Shown piece by piece: positions 1-8,569 of a stretch of DNA of 64,000 nt. The notes beneath the pieces are model-generated. The model was not told the DNA's origin. It did not search any database and worked only from the letters and a program-made list of their open reading frames with translations. The stretch's first letter is position 1. Each line of letters begins with the position of its first letter. Location of the stretch: positions 1 to 64,000 of the forward strand of contig NZ_KB902280.1 in assembly GCF_000379485.1 (NCBI RefSeq). The letters run 5' to 3'. A program made the translations under genes and the position numbers. Source of the DNA: Wenxinia marina DSM 24838 (lineage in GTDB: Bacteria > Pseudomonadota > Alphaproteobacteria > Rhodobacterales > Rhodobacteraceae).

Positions 1-60
1 CGTCTCCGGTCATCAACACCGCCTCCCGGCGTCCCGACCGCGCCTCAGCGCCGCCGGTGA
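1..60 (-). other. possible rRNA operon leader (partial)
   Basis: These bases lie directly downstream (minus strand) of the rRNA-type promoter at 66-94 and have no convincing reading frame. They would be the first part of the pre-16S leader if that promoter call is right. No mature rRNA sequence is recognisable here. Confidence 0.35.
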
Positions 61-65
61 GGGGC

Positions 66-94
66 TATCTACGGAGACTCGCTGAGGGTCGCAA
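66..94 (-). promoter_or_regulatory. rRNA-operon-type promoter reading leftward
   Basis: On the minus strand there is TTGCGA (94-89), a 17-base spacer and TAGATA (71-66), preceded by an A/T-rich UP-like stretch at about 97-117 (CAAATTCTTCAAAAAG on the minus strand). The arrangement (AT-rich block, CTTG-type -35, TAGATA -10) resembles what I know of alphaproteobacterial rRNA promoters. The transcript would start near base 60 and leave the window to the left. The 16S gene itself is not in the window, so the rRNA assignment is inferred from promoter style; that this is a strong promoter is better supported. Confidence 0.55.
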
Positions 95-297
95 GCACCT
101 TTTTGAAGAATTTGCGACGGCCCCGGCGTCAACCTGCCAACGTGCTGAAAAACAAGGCTCACGCCCGCGTGTGGTGGGGGCCGAGACGCCCGTTTCGGCC
201 CTGGGATCGCCCGCCCGGGCCCCTGAACCGGCGACTCGCTGGCGCCATCGCCGACTCGTGCCCTAGACTCGGGGGCGGGAGAGAGGAGCAAGACGCG

Positions 298-1461
298 ATG
301 TTCACCGCCACCCTATCCTTCGGCCTCGGCGACGAGATCGAGGCGCTGCGCGAGACCGTCCACCGCTGGGCGCAGGAGCGGGTCCGCCCGCAGGCCGCCG
401 AGATCGACCGGACCAACATCTTCCCGCCCGCGCTGTGGCGCGAGATGGGAGAGCTGGGGCTGCTGGGGATCACGGTGCCCGAGGAATACGGCGGCGCGGA
501 CATGGGCTACCTCGCCCACGTCGTCGCGGTGGAGGAGATCGCGCGCGCCAGCGCCTCGGTCAGCCTCAGCTACGGCGCGCACTCCAACCTCTGCGTGAAC
601 CAGATCCGCCTGAACGGGACGGAAGAACAGCGGGCAAGGTACCTACCCCGCCTGATCTCGGGCGAGCATGTGGGCGCGCTGGCGATGTCCGAGGCGGGCG
701 CGGGATCCGACGTGGTGGGGATGAAGCTGCGGGCGGAGAAGACGAACGACCGCTACATCCTGAACGGCACGAAGTACTGGATCACCAACGGGCCCGACGC
801 AGACACCCTTGTCGTCTACGCCAAGACCGACCCCGAGGCCGGCTCCAGGGGGATCACGGCCTTCCTGATCGAGAAGGAGATGACCGGCTTCAGCGCCTCG
901 CCGCACTTCGACAAGCTGGGCATGCGCGGCTCGAACACGGCGGAGCTGGTGTTCGAGGACGTCGAGGTGCCGTTCGAGAACGTCCTCGGCGAGGAGGGCA
1001 AGGGCGTGCGCGTCCTGATGTCGGGGCTGGATTACGAGCGCGTGGTGCTCAGCGGGATCGGCCTCGGGATCATGGCGGCCTGCCTCGACGAGATCATGCC
1101 CTACATGGCCGAGCGAAAGCAGTTCGGCCAGCCGATCGGGAGCTTCCAGCTGATGCAGGGCAAGATCGCCGACATCTACACCAAGCTCGGCAGCGCGCGG
1201 GCCTACGTCTACGCCGTCGCCGCCGCCTGCGACCGGGGCGAGGTGACGCGCCAGGACGCGGCGGCCTGCGTTCTCTACGCGTCCGAAGAGGCGATGACCT
1301 GCGCGCACCAGGCGGTGCAGGCGATGGGCGGCGCCGGCTTCATGAACGTGACTCCGGTGAGCCGGCTGTTCCGGGACGCCAAGCTGATGGAGATCGGCGC
1401 CGGCACGTCCGAGATAAGGCGGATGCTGATCGGGCGCGAGATGATGGCGGCGATGACGTGA
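298..1461 (+). CDS. ivd: isovaleryl-CoA dehydrogenase
   Basis: FAD-dependent acyl-CoA dehydrogenase of 387 residues, the usual isovaleryl-CoA dehydrogenase length, oxidising isovaleryl-CoA to 3-methylcrotonyl-CoA in leucine breakdown. Visible are the N-terminal helical domain, the [13 protein letters not shown] signature near residue 130, the [10 protein letters not shown] signature, and SGLDYER near 242-248, where Glu247 aligns with the catalytic glutamate known from isovaleryl-CoA dehydrogenase. The frame stays open upstream, but the ATG at 298 follows a GAGAGGAG ribosome site and gives the family N-terminus. A CCTAGACT motif lies 32-37 bases before the start. The assignment to isovaleryl-CoA is supported by mccA, mccB, HMG-CoA lyase and a methylglutaconyl-CoA hydratase downstream. 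Confidence 0.93.
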   Translation: MFTATLSFGLGDEIEALRETVHRWAQERVRPQAAEIDRTNIFPPALWREMGELGLLGITVPEEYGGADMGYLAHVVAVEEIARASASVSLSYGAHSNLCVNQIRLNGTEEQRARYLPRLISGEHVGALAMSEAGAGSDVVGMKLRAEKTNDRYILNGTKYWITNGPDADTLVVYAKTDPEAGSRGITAFLIEKEMTGFSASPHFDKLGMRGSNTAELVFEDVEVPFENVLGEEGKGVRVLMSGLDYERVVLSGIGLGIMAACLDEIMPYMAERKQFGQPIGSFQLMQGKIADIYTKLGSARAYVYAVAAACDRGEVTRQDAAACVLYASEEAMTCAHQAVQAMGGAGFMNVTPVSRLFRDAKLMEIGAGTSEIRRMLIGREMMAAMT

Positions 1462-1474
1462 GGGCGGAGGACTG

Positions 1475-1873
1475 ATGGGCGGACTGTTCGATCTCGAGGC
1501 CGAGGGCGGCATCCTGCACGGCCATTTCGCATGGCTGGTGACGGGATTCGAATGGCTGGCCGCGATCATAGACATCGCGGCGATCCTGCTGCTGCTCGTC
1601 GGCGCGATCCGCTTCATCGCCGGCGTGACGATGGCCGAGATCTCGCGGAAGGACGCCGCGCGGGTGCGCAAGACCAACGCCGAGAGGATCGAGCTGGGGC
1701 GCTACATCCTCGCCGGGCTGGAGCTGTTCATCGTCTCGGACGTGATCCACACCGCGCTGTCGCTGGCGATGGCGGACCTGATCTTCCTTCTGGTCCTCGT
1801 CATCATCCGGTCGATCACCTCGTTCTTCCTGGAGCGCGAACTGTCGACGCTCCGCCAGGAGCTGGGGGATTGA
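1475..1873 (+). CDS. DUF1622 family inner-membrane protein
   Basis: A 132-residue protein with three hydrophobic segments (about residues 21-50, 75-95 and 97-115) separated by a charged loop containing AEISRKDAARVRK. The pattern matches DUF1622 membrane proteins, whose function is unknown. It starts 13 bases after ivd with a GGCGGAGG ribosome site, so it is probably co-transcribed with ivd. It has no obvious role in leucine breakdown. No catalytic motif is visible. Confidence 0.82.
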   Translation: MGGLFDLEAEGGILHGHFAWLVTGFEWLAAIIDIAAILLLLVGAIRFIAGVTMAEISRKDAARVRKTNAERIELGRYILAGLELFIVSDVIHTALSLAMADLIFLLVLVIIRSITSFFLERELSTLRQELGD

Positions 1874-2142
1874 GGCGCGTGGCGGCGGTGGCGCTGACGC
1901 TGGCGCTCGCCGCTGTCGCGATCTGGACATGGCGGGCGCAGGAGGTGCCGGACGCGACCGCCCTCGTGGCGCTGGCGGCGGCGGACTGGGCGCGGGACGG
2001 CGGCGATCCGGCGGCGTGCGTGGGCGTGGCGGACGAGGCCAGCCCGGCGGGAATCGCCGTGCATTGCGGGACCGGCGACGGACGGCGCAGCTATCATTTC
2101 GACGCCGCAGGGGGGCTGGTGCCACTGGAGCCGGGCGCCTGA
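1870..2142 (+). CDS. small membrane-anchored or secreted protein of unknown function
   Basis: A 90-residue frame starting at a TTG that overlaps the upstream stop codon (TTGA); a GTG at 1879 is an alternative. It begins with a hydrophobic stretch of about 18 residues (VAAVALTLALAAVAIW) that looks like a signal anchor, followed by an Ala/Asp-rich domain with two cysteines (AACVGV and AVHCGTG). I do not recognise the family. The tight coupling, sensible codon use and signal-like N-terminus favour a real gene, but this is a moderate call. Confidence 0.55.
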   Translation: MRRVAAVALTLALAAVAIWTWRAQEVPDATALVALAAADWARDGGDPAACVGVADEASPAGIAVHCGTGDGRRSYHFDAAGGLVPLEPGA

Positions 2143-2277
2143 GGCCGACCCTGTGCGACGCCATCGGCTGCGAAGCGACGTGCGAGGGCCGCATGCGCAG
2201 CAGGAGACGGCAACGGCGGAAGTGATCCGAATGGAGACGAAGGCGTTGGCATTCACGGACACCGAAGGAGAGACGAC

Positions 2278-2997
2278 ATGACCGGCACCACCGGCGCGGG
2301 CCTCCGCGCGCTCTACGTCAACTGCACGCTCGAGAAGGACCCCGCGAAAAGCCACACCCGCCTGCTGCTGGGCGCATCGGCCGACATCCTGCGCAGGAAC
2401 GGCGTGGAGGTAGAGCATCTGCACCTGCTCTCGCACCAGGTCGCGCCGGGCATCAACCCCGACATGACCGAACACGGCTGGGACCGCGACGACTGGCCCG
2501 CGCTGTGGAAGAAGGTGCTGGCCGCCGACATCCTCGTCGTCGGCACGCCGATCTGGCTGGGTGAGGAAAGCAGCGTCTGCCGGCTGCTGATCGACCGTCT
2601 CTACGCGATGTCGGGAGAGTTGAACCATCTCGGCCAGTCGGTGTTCTACGGCAAGGTCGCGGGCAGCGTCGTCACCGGCAACGAGGACGGGATCAAGCAC
2701 GTGGCGATGAGCCTCGGCTTCGCGCTCAACCATCTCGGCTACACGATCCCGCCGCAGGCCGATTGCGGCTGGATCGGCGAGGCGGGGCCGGGACCGTCCT
2801 ACGGCGACGACGACGGCAATGGCGGGCGCGTCGGCTTCGACAACGAATTCACCCAGCGCAACACGACGATCATGTCGTGGAACCTGATGCACCTCGCGAA
2901 CCTGCTGCGCGGCGGCATTCCGAACGAGGGCAACGACCGCAACGCCTGGAAGGCGGGGGCGCGGTTCGACTTCGCGAACCCGGAATATCGCAGCTGA
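2278..2997 (+). CDS. NAD(P)H-dependent FMN reductase / flavodoxin-fold oxidoreductase
   Basis: A 239-residue flavoprotein of the NADPH-dependent FMN reductase superfamily. The fold shows in the first strand (LRALYVNCTL), the ADILVVGTPIWLGEESS loop near residues 83-99, which resembles the phosphate/isoalloxazine-binding loop, and VAGSVVTGNEDG near 128-139. The substrate is unknown. It starts 135 bases after the preceding gene behind an AGGAGAGACG ribosome site; the gap shows no motif. The next gene begins one base inside its stop codon (TGATG), so the two are translationally coupled. Confidence 0.85.
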   Translation: MTGTTGAGLRALYVNCTLEKDPAKSHTRLLLGASADILRRNGVEVEHLHLLSHQVAPGINPDMTEHGWDRDDWPALWKKVLAADILVVGTPIWLGEESSVCRLLIDRLYAMSGELNHLGQSVFYGKVAGSVVTGNEDGIKHVAMSLGFALNHLGYTIPPQADCGWIGEAGPGPSYGDDDGNGGRVGFDNEFTQRNTTIMSWNLMHLANLLRGGIPNEGNDRNAWKAGARFDFANPEYRS

Positions 2998-3452
2998 TGC
3001 GCGTGCTAGCCGCCCTCCTTCTGCTGGCCGGGCCGGCGGCGGCGCAGGATTTCACGCTGCGCTGGCTGGACGGCTGCCTTGCCGAGGCGGACCGGCTGGC
3101 GGCGGGCGGGACGCCGGCGACGGACTGGGACGGGACGTGGAGCCCCGGCTACTGCACCCGGCGGGCGGGAGAGATCGTCTGCGCCTACGACGGCGACCCG
3201 GCGGTCTGCCGCGACCGTCTGTACGCGCAGGTCACGGGGCGGACCTTCGCCGCCGTCGCCGCCCTGCCCGCCGCGCCGGAGGGCGCCGGGGCCTACGCCA
3301 CGGCCCGGGCCGACGCCCTCGGCTGGCGGCCGATCACCGATTGCGGCAATCCCGGTCCGCCGCTGACCGAGGAGGCCTGCGAGGCGCGGAACATGGGGCT
3401 CTGGGTGGACGCGGTGGCCGCCGCCCAGCGCCTCGCGGCGGAGCTGCCGTGA
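2997..3452 (+). CDS. secreted cysteine-rich protein, paralogue A
   Basis: A 151-residue protein with a Sec signal peptide ([17 protein letters not shown], cleavage after AQ) and a mature part with five or more cysteines. The region from C28 on (CLAEADRL, then [20 protein letters not shown], then PAVCRDRLY) lines up with the next gene, indicating an old tandem duplication. The start overlaps the reductase stop by one base and its own stop overlaps the next GTG. Probably periplasmic. I recognise no family and no enzyme motif. Confidence 0.72.
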   Translation: MRVLAALLLLAGPAAAQDFTLRWLDGCLAEADRLAAGGTPATDWDGTWSPGYCTRRAGEIVCAYDGDPAVCRDRLYAQVTGRTFAAVAALPAAPEGAGAYATARADALGWRPITDCGNPGPPLTEEACEARNMGLWVDAVAAAQRLAAELP

Positions 3453-3883
3453 GGACGCTGATCCTCGCCCTCTGCCTTGCCGGCCCCGCCTGCGCCGATC
3501 CGGCGGTCGAGGCGTGGGTCGAGGCCTGCATCGCCGACGGCGCCCGCGCCTTCGGCGGCGGCCGCGGCGCCCTGCCGCCCGAGGAGCAAAGGCACTGGGA
3601 TCCTCCCTGGTACTGCCGCACCCGTGCCCTAGAGCTGTGCCGCTTCGCCGCCGATCCCGCCGCCTGCACCGCCGGCCTGATCGACGGCTACGCCGCCCGC
3701 GTCGGCCTCGACCCCGCCGCGCCCGGACCGTCCGCCTGCGACGACCCGGCCCGCGTCTCGGCCTACGACCTGCTCCCGCCCGGCCTCTGCCGGCTCGACG
3801 ATCTGCGCGCCCGCGCGCTCGCCGCCCGGGAGGCGCTGGACGGCGGGGACGGAAGCGGGGATGGTTCGGGGAGGGAGGACTGA
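3449..3883 (+). CDS. secreted cysteine-rich protein, paralogue B
   Basis: A 144-residue protein starting at a GTG that overlaps the previous stop (GTGA). It has a signal peptide ([16 protein letters not shown]) and a mature core sharing with its neighbour the pattern Cys, WxPxYC, RA.E.C, PAxC. The C-terminal tail is Gly/Asp/Ser-rich ([10 protein letters not shown]). It is followed directly by the LprI-like gene. The function is unknown; export to the periplasm is inferred from the signal peptide. Confidence 0.68.
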   Translation: MRTLILALCLAGPACADPAVEAWVEACIADGARAFGGGRGALPPEEQRHWDPPWYCRTRALELCRFAADPAACTAGLIDGYAARVGLDPAAPGPSACDDPARVSAYDLLPPGLCRLDDLRARALAAREALDGGDGSGDGSGRED

Positions 3884-4390
3884 ATGAGGCCATTCGCGAT
3901 CTTCGCGCCGCTGCTCGCGGCCGCGCCCCTGCCCGCGCTTGCGCAGGACGTTCACGACGCCTACGCCAGCGGTGTCGCTGCCTGCTTCGAAGAGGCCCCT
4001 TCGGTCGAAGCCGCCCGCGCCTGCGAGGGCGCGGCCGCCGCGGCCTGCATGGACGGGGCCGAGGATGGGCAGACCACCTTCGGCATGGTCCAGTGCCAGC
4101 TCGCCGAACGGGACGCGTGGGACGCGCTGCTGAACCGCGAGTACCAGGACGCCATCGAGACCTTCGCCGCCGACGACGCGGCGGAGGCGAGCGCCGACTT
4201 CGCCCGCCGGGAAGAGAGCCTGCGCGCCGCCCAGCGCGCCTGGATCGCGTGGCGCGACGCCGAGTGCGCCTTGATGCAGGCCCTGTGGGGCGGCGGCACG
4301 ATGGGCCAGGTCGACGCGGCCGGCTGTCTGCTCCGCCTGACCGCCGAGCGGACGGTGGATCTGCGGGCGCTGCGGGAGTCGCAGCCATGA
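3884..4390 (+). CDS. LprI-like (DUF1311) periplasmic protein
   Basis: A 168-residue protein with signal peptide ([21 protein letters not shown]) and the hallmarks of the LprI/DUF1311 domain: paired cysteines (C35, C47, C55, then MVQCQLAE), LLNREYQDA, and the closing [17 protein letters not shown] block. Members of this family include lysozyme inhibitors; whether this one inhibits lysozyme is unknown. It starts one base after the previous stop codon, preceded by GAGGGAGG. Its ATGA overlap with mccB couples a secreted protein to an enzyme of leucine breakdown. Confidence 0.8.
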   Translation: MRPFAIFAPLLAAAPLPALAQDVHDAYASGVAACFEEAPSVEAARACEGAAAAACMDGAEDGQTTFGMVQCQLAERDAWDALLNREYQDAIETFAADDAAEASADFARREESLRAAQRAWIAWRDAECALMQALWGGGTMGQVDAAGCLLRLTAERTVDLRALRESQP

Positions 4391-5991
4391 AGCTGACCTC
4401 CGCCTTCGTCCCCGGCAGCGACGCCGCCCGCGACAACCGCGCCGCCCATCTGAAGATGCTGGAGACGGTCCGCGAGGCCGCCGAGACCGCCGCGTCCGGC
4501 GGCGGCGCGTCGGCGCGCGAGCGGCACCTCTCCCGCGGCAAGATGCTGCCGCGCGACCGGGTGGCCGGGCTGCTCGACCCGGGCACGCCGTTCCTGGAGG
4601 TGGGCGCGACCGCCGCGCACGGCCTCTATGGCGGCGACAGCCCCTGCGCCGGCGTGATCGCGGGCGTCGGCCGGGTGATGGGCCGCGAGGTCATGGTGGT
4701 CTGCAACGACGCCACCGTGAAGGGCGGCACCTACTACCCGATGAGCGTGAAGAAGCACCTGCGCGCCCAGGAGATCGCCGAGGCGAACCGGCTTCCTTGC
4801 GTCTACCTCGTCGATTCCGGCGGCGCGAACCTGCCGAACCAGGACGAGGTGTTCCCCGACCGGGACCATTTCGGCCGCATCTTCTTCAATCAGGCGCAGA
4901 TGAGCGCGAAGGGCATCCCGCAGATCGCCGTCGTCATGGGCTCCTGCACCGCCGGCGGCGCCTATGTGCCGGCGATGTCGGACGTGACGATCATCGTGAA
5001 GGAGCAGGGCACGATCTTTCTGGCCGGTCCGCCTTTGGTGAAGGCGGCGACGGGCGAGGTGGTGACGGCCGAGGACCTCGGCGGCGGCGACGTTCACACG
5101 CGCCTCAGCGGCGTCGCCGACATGCTGGCCGAGGACGATTCCCACGCGCTGGCGCTGGCGCGTCAGGCGGTCGACAGCCTCGGCGCAGTGGAGCGGGCGC
5201 CGCTGGCGCTGCAGCCGGTGGAGCCGCCCGCCTACGACCCGGACGAACTGCTGGACGTGGTGCCCGCGGACCTGCGTACCCCCTACGACATCCGCGAGGT
5301 GATCGCCCGGGTCGTCGACGGCTCGCACTTCGACGAGTTCAAGCCGCGCTTTGGCACGACTTTGGTGACCGGCTTCGCCCACATCTGGGGGATGCCGGTC
5401 GGGATCGTCGCGAACAACGGGGTGCTGTTCTCGGAGAGCGCGATCAAGGGCGCCCACTTCATCGAGCTGTGCGCGCAGCGGAGGATCCCGCTGGTGTTCC
5501 TGCAGAACATCACCGGCTTCATGGTGGGCCGCCGCTACGAGACCGAAGGGATCGCCCGCCACGGCGCCAAGATGGTGACCGCCGTCGCGACGGCGGCGGT
5601 GCCGAAGGTCACGGTGCTGGTGGGCGGCTCCTTCGGGGCCGGGAACTACGGCATGTGCGGACGGGCCTATTCGCCGCGGTTCCTGTGGACCTGGCCCAAT
5701 TCGCGGATCTCCGTGATGGGCGGCGAGCAGGCGGCGGGCGTGCTGGCGACGGTCCGGCGCGAGGCGATCGAGCGCCGGGGCGGCGACTGGCTGCCGGAGG
5801 AGGAGGCCGAGTTCAAGCGCCCCACGATCGAGATGTTCGAGCGGCAGTCGCACCCCCTCTACGCCTCCGCCCGCCTCTGGGACGACGGCATCGTCGACCC
5901 CCGCAAGACCCGCGACGTCCTCGGCCTGTCGCTCTCCGCGACGCTGAACGCCACGATCCCGGAGACACGCTTCGGCGTGTTCAGGATGTGA
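4387..5991 (+). CDS. mccB: methylcrotonyl-CoA carboxylase, carboxyltransferase (beta) subunit
   Basis: A 534-residue acyl-CoA carboxyltransferase that moves the carboxyl group from carboxybiotin to 3-methylcrotonyl-CoA, giving 3-methylglutaconyl-CoA. The two crotonase-like halves are visible: the N-terminal half with [16 protein letters not shown] (an oxyanion-forming loop) and the C-terminal half with [20 protein letters not shown] and the [19 protein letters not shown] segment typical of MCC beta rather than propionyl-CoA carboxylase. The start overlaps the preceding stop (ATGA). Its partner mccA follows only after a 589-base repeat-filled gap, which is unusually long for two subunits of one complex. 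Confidence 0.95.
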   Translation: MKLTSAFVPGSDAARDNRAAHLKMLETVREAAETAASGGGASARERHLSRGKMLPRDRVAGLLDPGTPFLEVGATAAHGLYGGDSPCAGVIAGVGRVMGREVMVVCNDATVKGGTYYPMSVKKHLRAQEIAEANRLPCVYLVDSGGANLPNQDEVFPDRDHFGRIFFNQAQMSAKGIPQIAVVMGSCTAGGAYVPAMSDVTIIVKEQGTIFLAGPPLVKAATGEVVTAEDLGGGDVHTRLSGVADMLAEDDSHALALARQAVDSLGAVERAPLALQPVEPPAYDPDELLDVVPADLRTPYDIREVIARVVDGSHFDEFKPRFGTTLVTGFAHIWGMPVGIVANNGVLFSESAIKGAHFIELCAQRRIPLVFLQNITGFMVGRRYETEGIARHGAKMVTAVATAAVPKVTVLVGGSFGAGNYGMCGRAYSPRFLWTWPNSRISVMGGEQAAGVLATVRREAIERRGGDWLPEEEAEFKRPTIEMFERQSHPLYASARLWDDGIVDPRKTRDVLGLSLSATLNATIPETRFGVFRM

Positions 5992-6012
5992 GCGGGATGG
6001 CCCCCTCCCCCA

Positions 6013-6040
6013 CCCGCCCCGGCCCCGAGCCGGGGCCTCG
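6013..6040. repeat. GGCC-type palindromic repeat (family R1)
   Basis: An imperfect palindrome built on CCCCGGCCCCGAGCCGGGG followed by CCTCG. It belongs to the dispersed family seen at about 14 places in this window, always between genes. It lies just after mccB and could act as a stem-loop in the transcript. Confidence 0.75.
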
Positions 6041-6060
6041 CTGCGATGGGGCGCTACCGA

Positions 6061-6195
6061 AGGACAGCGTCTGGCCGCGGCCGGACGCTTCGACGCTTCG
6101 GTGCAGGCGCTCTATCGACCGGCCCCGGACGACCTCGACCGCCTCCGGGCAGTGTGTGGCCGCCCCCCGGCCAGACGCGGCTGTTCCGGGCGAGG
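6061..6195 (+). repeat. degenerate repeat unit R3, copy 1
   Basis: Begins AGGACAGCGTCTGGCCGCGG and ends with GGCTGTTCCGGGCGAGGAG. Both ends resemble the unit at 6330-6497 in the same orientation, while the middle has diverged. No reading frame with coding character is present. It forms part of the mosaic that fills the mccB-mccA gap (5992-6580). Confidence 0.5.
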
Positions 6196-6230
6196 AGTGG
6201 CGCGGCGGGTCCCCGTCGCCCCGAGCCTTC

Positions 6231-6256
6231 CGTCCCGGGCTCGACCCGGGACCTCG
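6231..6256. repeat. GGCC-type palindromic repeat (family R1)
   Basis: A TCCCGGGCTCGACCCGGGAC palindrome followed by CTCG, a variant of the R1 family, in the mccB-mccA gap. Confidence 0.65.
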
Positions 6257-6285
6257 CTCCGCCCGCGACCATACTCCCGGCCCCT

Positions 6286-6311
6286 CGAGGCCCCGGGTCG
6301 GCCTCGGGGCT
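6286..6311. repeat. GGCC-type palindromic repeat (family R1), inverted
   Basis: CGAGGCCCCGGGTCGGCC continuing into TCGGGGC: an R1 copy in the opposite orientation, 30 bases after the previous one. Confidence 0.6.
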
Positions 6312-6329
6312 GGGCCCCCCTGCCCGCCG

Positions 6330-6497
6330 GGAGGGCAGCGGTTGGCCGCGGTCAGCCGCTCCCGCCCTTTCGTCGGAGCGCTTTATCCCTCACCCCCGCC
6401 GAACGCCGAGGTCCCGCTCTATCGGTGGCGTAGCGGCTGGCCGGGCGGCGGCCATCCGCTGCCCGGGCGGCTGAAGCCGCTATTCCGGGCGGGGAGA
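6330..6497 (+). repeat. degenerate repeat unit R3, copy 2
   Basis: A unit of about 165 bases whose reverse complement matches 31661-31826. One end carries GCAGCGGTTGGCCGCGGTCA and the other GCTATTCCGGGCGGG. By eye the outer 35-60 bases are close to 90 percent identical to the distant copy and the middle is poorly conserved. It lies just upstream of mccA. Confidence 0.65.
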
Positions 6498-6580
6498 GTT
6501 TCCGGCGCTCGACAAGCGCCACATCGGGCGCCGGTCGCAGTACGCCCGAGTAACGAGGACCCGCGCGCGGGGATCGCCCG

Positions 6581-8569
6581 ATGATCCGCACCCTCCTCAT
6601 CGCCAATCGCGGCGAGATCGCCTGCCGGGTCATCGCCACCGCCCGGCGGCTCGGCATCGCGACCGTCGCCGTGCATTCCGACGCCGACGCGCACGCCCGC
6701 CACGTCGCCATGGCCGACCGCGCCGTGCGCATCGGCCCGCCCCCCGCGGCGGAGAGCTACCTGGACGCGGACGCGATTCTCGCCGCCGCCCGCGCCACCG
6801 GCGCCGACGCGATCCACCCCGGCTACGGTTTCCTCTCGGAGAACCCGGACTTCGTCGCCAGGGTCGAGGCGGCGGGCCTGATCTTCGTCGGCCCCCCCGC
6901 CAGCGCCATCCGCGCGATGGGCCTGAAGGACGCCGCCAAGGCGCTGATGGAGGAGGCCGGCGTGCCGGTCGTCCCCGGCTACCACGGCGCGGACCAGGAC
7001 CCCGGCCTGCTGTCGCAGGAGGCGGAGCGGATCGGCTACCCGGTCCTCATCAAGGCCCGCGCCGGCGGCGGCGGCAAGGGGATGCGGCTGGTCGAACGGC
7101 CGCAGGACTTCGCCGCCGCGCTGGAGGGTGCGCAGCGCGAGGGGCGGGCGTCATTCGGCGACCCGGCGGTGCTGGTGGAGAAGTTCGTCACTTCGCCGAG
7201 GCACGTCGAGATCCAGGTCTTCGCCGACGGCCACGGCAACGTGGTGCACCTGTTCGAGCGCGACTGCTCGCTGCAGCGCCGGCACCAGAAGGTGATCGAG
7301 GAGGCCCCGGCGTCGAGGATGCCCGAGGAAGTGCGTGCCGCGATGGGCGCGGCGGCGACGCAGGCGGCGAAGGCCATCGGGTATGTCGGCGCCGGCACGG
7401 TGGAGTTCATCGCCGACGGCTCCCGCGGGCTCCGGCCGGACGGCTTCTGGTTCATGGAGATGAATACACGCCTGCAGGTGGAGCACCCGGTGACCGAGGC
7501 GATCACCGGCCTCGACCTCGTCGAGTGGCAGCTGCGCGTGGCCTCCGGCGAGCCGCTGCCGCTCGGCCAGGACGATCTGCGGATCGACGGCCACGCCTTC
7601 GAGGCGCGCATCTACGCCGAGGACGTGCCGAAGGGCTTCCTCCCCGCCACCGGCACGCTGGAGCGGCTGGCCTTCCCAGAGGCAACGGAGTTCGCCCGCG
7701 GCCCCGTCCGCGTCGATTCCGGCGTCCGCGAGGGCGACGCGATCTCTCCGTGGTACGACCCGATGATCGCCAAGCTGATCGTCCACGGCCCCACCCGCGC
7801 CGCCGCGCTCGGCAGGCTGTCCCGGGCGCTGGCGCAGACGCGGATCGGCGGGACCGTGACCAACCTCGCCTTCCTCGGCGCGCTGGCCCGGCACGAGGGC
7901 TTCGCCGCGGGCGAGGTGGATACCGGCCTGATCGGCCGCGACCTGGAGGCGCTGACCGAGGCCCCTGCCCCCGGCCCCGCCGCCCGGGCGCTGGCCGCCC
8001 TCGCCGCGCTGGACCTGCTGGACGCACCCGACGCGGCGGACCCCTGGTCGGCGCTCGCCGGCTTCCGCCTCTGGACGCCCGCGACGCAGACCGCCCGACT
8101 GACGCTGGCCGGCGAGACTGCGGACATCGCGGTCGAAGTGACCGCCCCGGGCCGGGCCACCGTCGAGGGTGCCGACACGGGCTACGCCCCTCACCCCGAT
8201 GGCGGCTGGACCGTCGTGCAAGAGGGCGAGACGCACCGCCTGCACGCTGCGAGGGCCGGCGGCCGCGTCACCGTCTGGGACGGCGCCGGTGCGCACGTCT
8301 TCGACGTGGTCGATCCGCTCCGCGCCGCCGCGGACGAGGCGGGCGGGGATACGTTGGTCGCGCCGATGCCGGGGCTGGTGAAGAAGCTCTCCGCCGCCGC
8401 GGGCGACACCGTCACCGCCGGCCAGCCGCTCATCGTGCTGGAGGCGATGAAGATGGAGCACACGCTGACCGCCCCGCGGGACGGCAGGGTGGCCGAGGTG
8501 CACGCGGCCGAGGGTCGGCAGGTCGCGGACGGCGCGGTCCTCCTGTCGCTGGAGCCGGAGGATGGCTGA
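6581..8569 (+). CDS. mccA: methylcrotonyl-CoA carboxylase, biotin-carrying (alpha) subunit
   Basis: A 662-residue biotin carboxylase plus biotin carrier protein that carboxylates its own biotin with ATP and bicarbonate. Seen in order: the N-terminal ANRGEIACRV motif, the glycine-rich ATP-grasp loop KARAGGGGKGM near residue 157, the catalytic EMNTRLQVEHPVTE near 292, and the C-terminal carrier domain with EAMKMEHTL, where Lys624 would carry biotin. The ATG at 6581 gives the standard N-terminus, although no strong ribosome site precedes it. It overlaps the HMG-CoA lyase gene by 8 bases. Confidence 0.95.
   Translation: MIRTLLIANRGEIACRVIATARRLGIATVAVHSDADAHARHVAMADRAVRIGPPPAAESYLDADAILAAARATGADAIHPGYGFLSENPDFVARVEAAGLIFVGPPASAIRAMGLKDAAKALMEEAGVPVVPGYHGADQDPGLLSQEAERIGYPVLIKARAGGGGKGMRLVERPQDFAAALEGAQREGRASFGDPAVLVEKFVTSPRHVEIQVFADGHGNVVHLFERDCSLQRRHQKVIEEAPASRMPEEVRAAMGAAATQAAKAIGYVGAGTVEFIADGSRGLRPDGFWFMEMNTRLQVEHPVTEAITGLDLVEWQLRVASGEPLPLGQDDLRIDGHAFEARIYAEDVPKGFLPATGTLERLAFPEATEFARGPVRVDSGVREGDAISPWYDPMIAKLIVHGPTRAAALGRLSRALAQTRIGGTVTNLAFLGALARHEGFAAGEVDTGLIGRDLEALTEAPAPGPAARALAALAALDLLDAPDAADPWSALAGFRLWTPATQTARLTLAGETADIAVEVTAPGRATVEGADTGYAPHPDGGWTVVQEGETHRLHAARAGGRVTVWDGAGAHVFDVVDPLRAAADEAGGDTLVAPMPGLVKKLSAAAGDTVTAGQPLIVLEAMKMEHTLTAPRDGRVAEVHAAEGRQVADGAVLLSLEPEDG

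Noticed and set aside
103-297. N-terminal extension of isovaleryl-CoA dehydrogenase
   Set aside because: The extension is Pro/Arg-rich without family match, and the ATG at 298 has a good ribosome site and the expected length.
6046-6474. Protein-coding gene in the mccB-mccA gap
   Set aside because: Several frames stay open only because stop codons are rare in GC-rich repeats; translations are Pro/Arg/Gly-rich and unlike any family.
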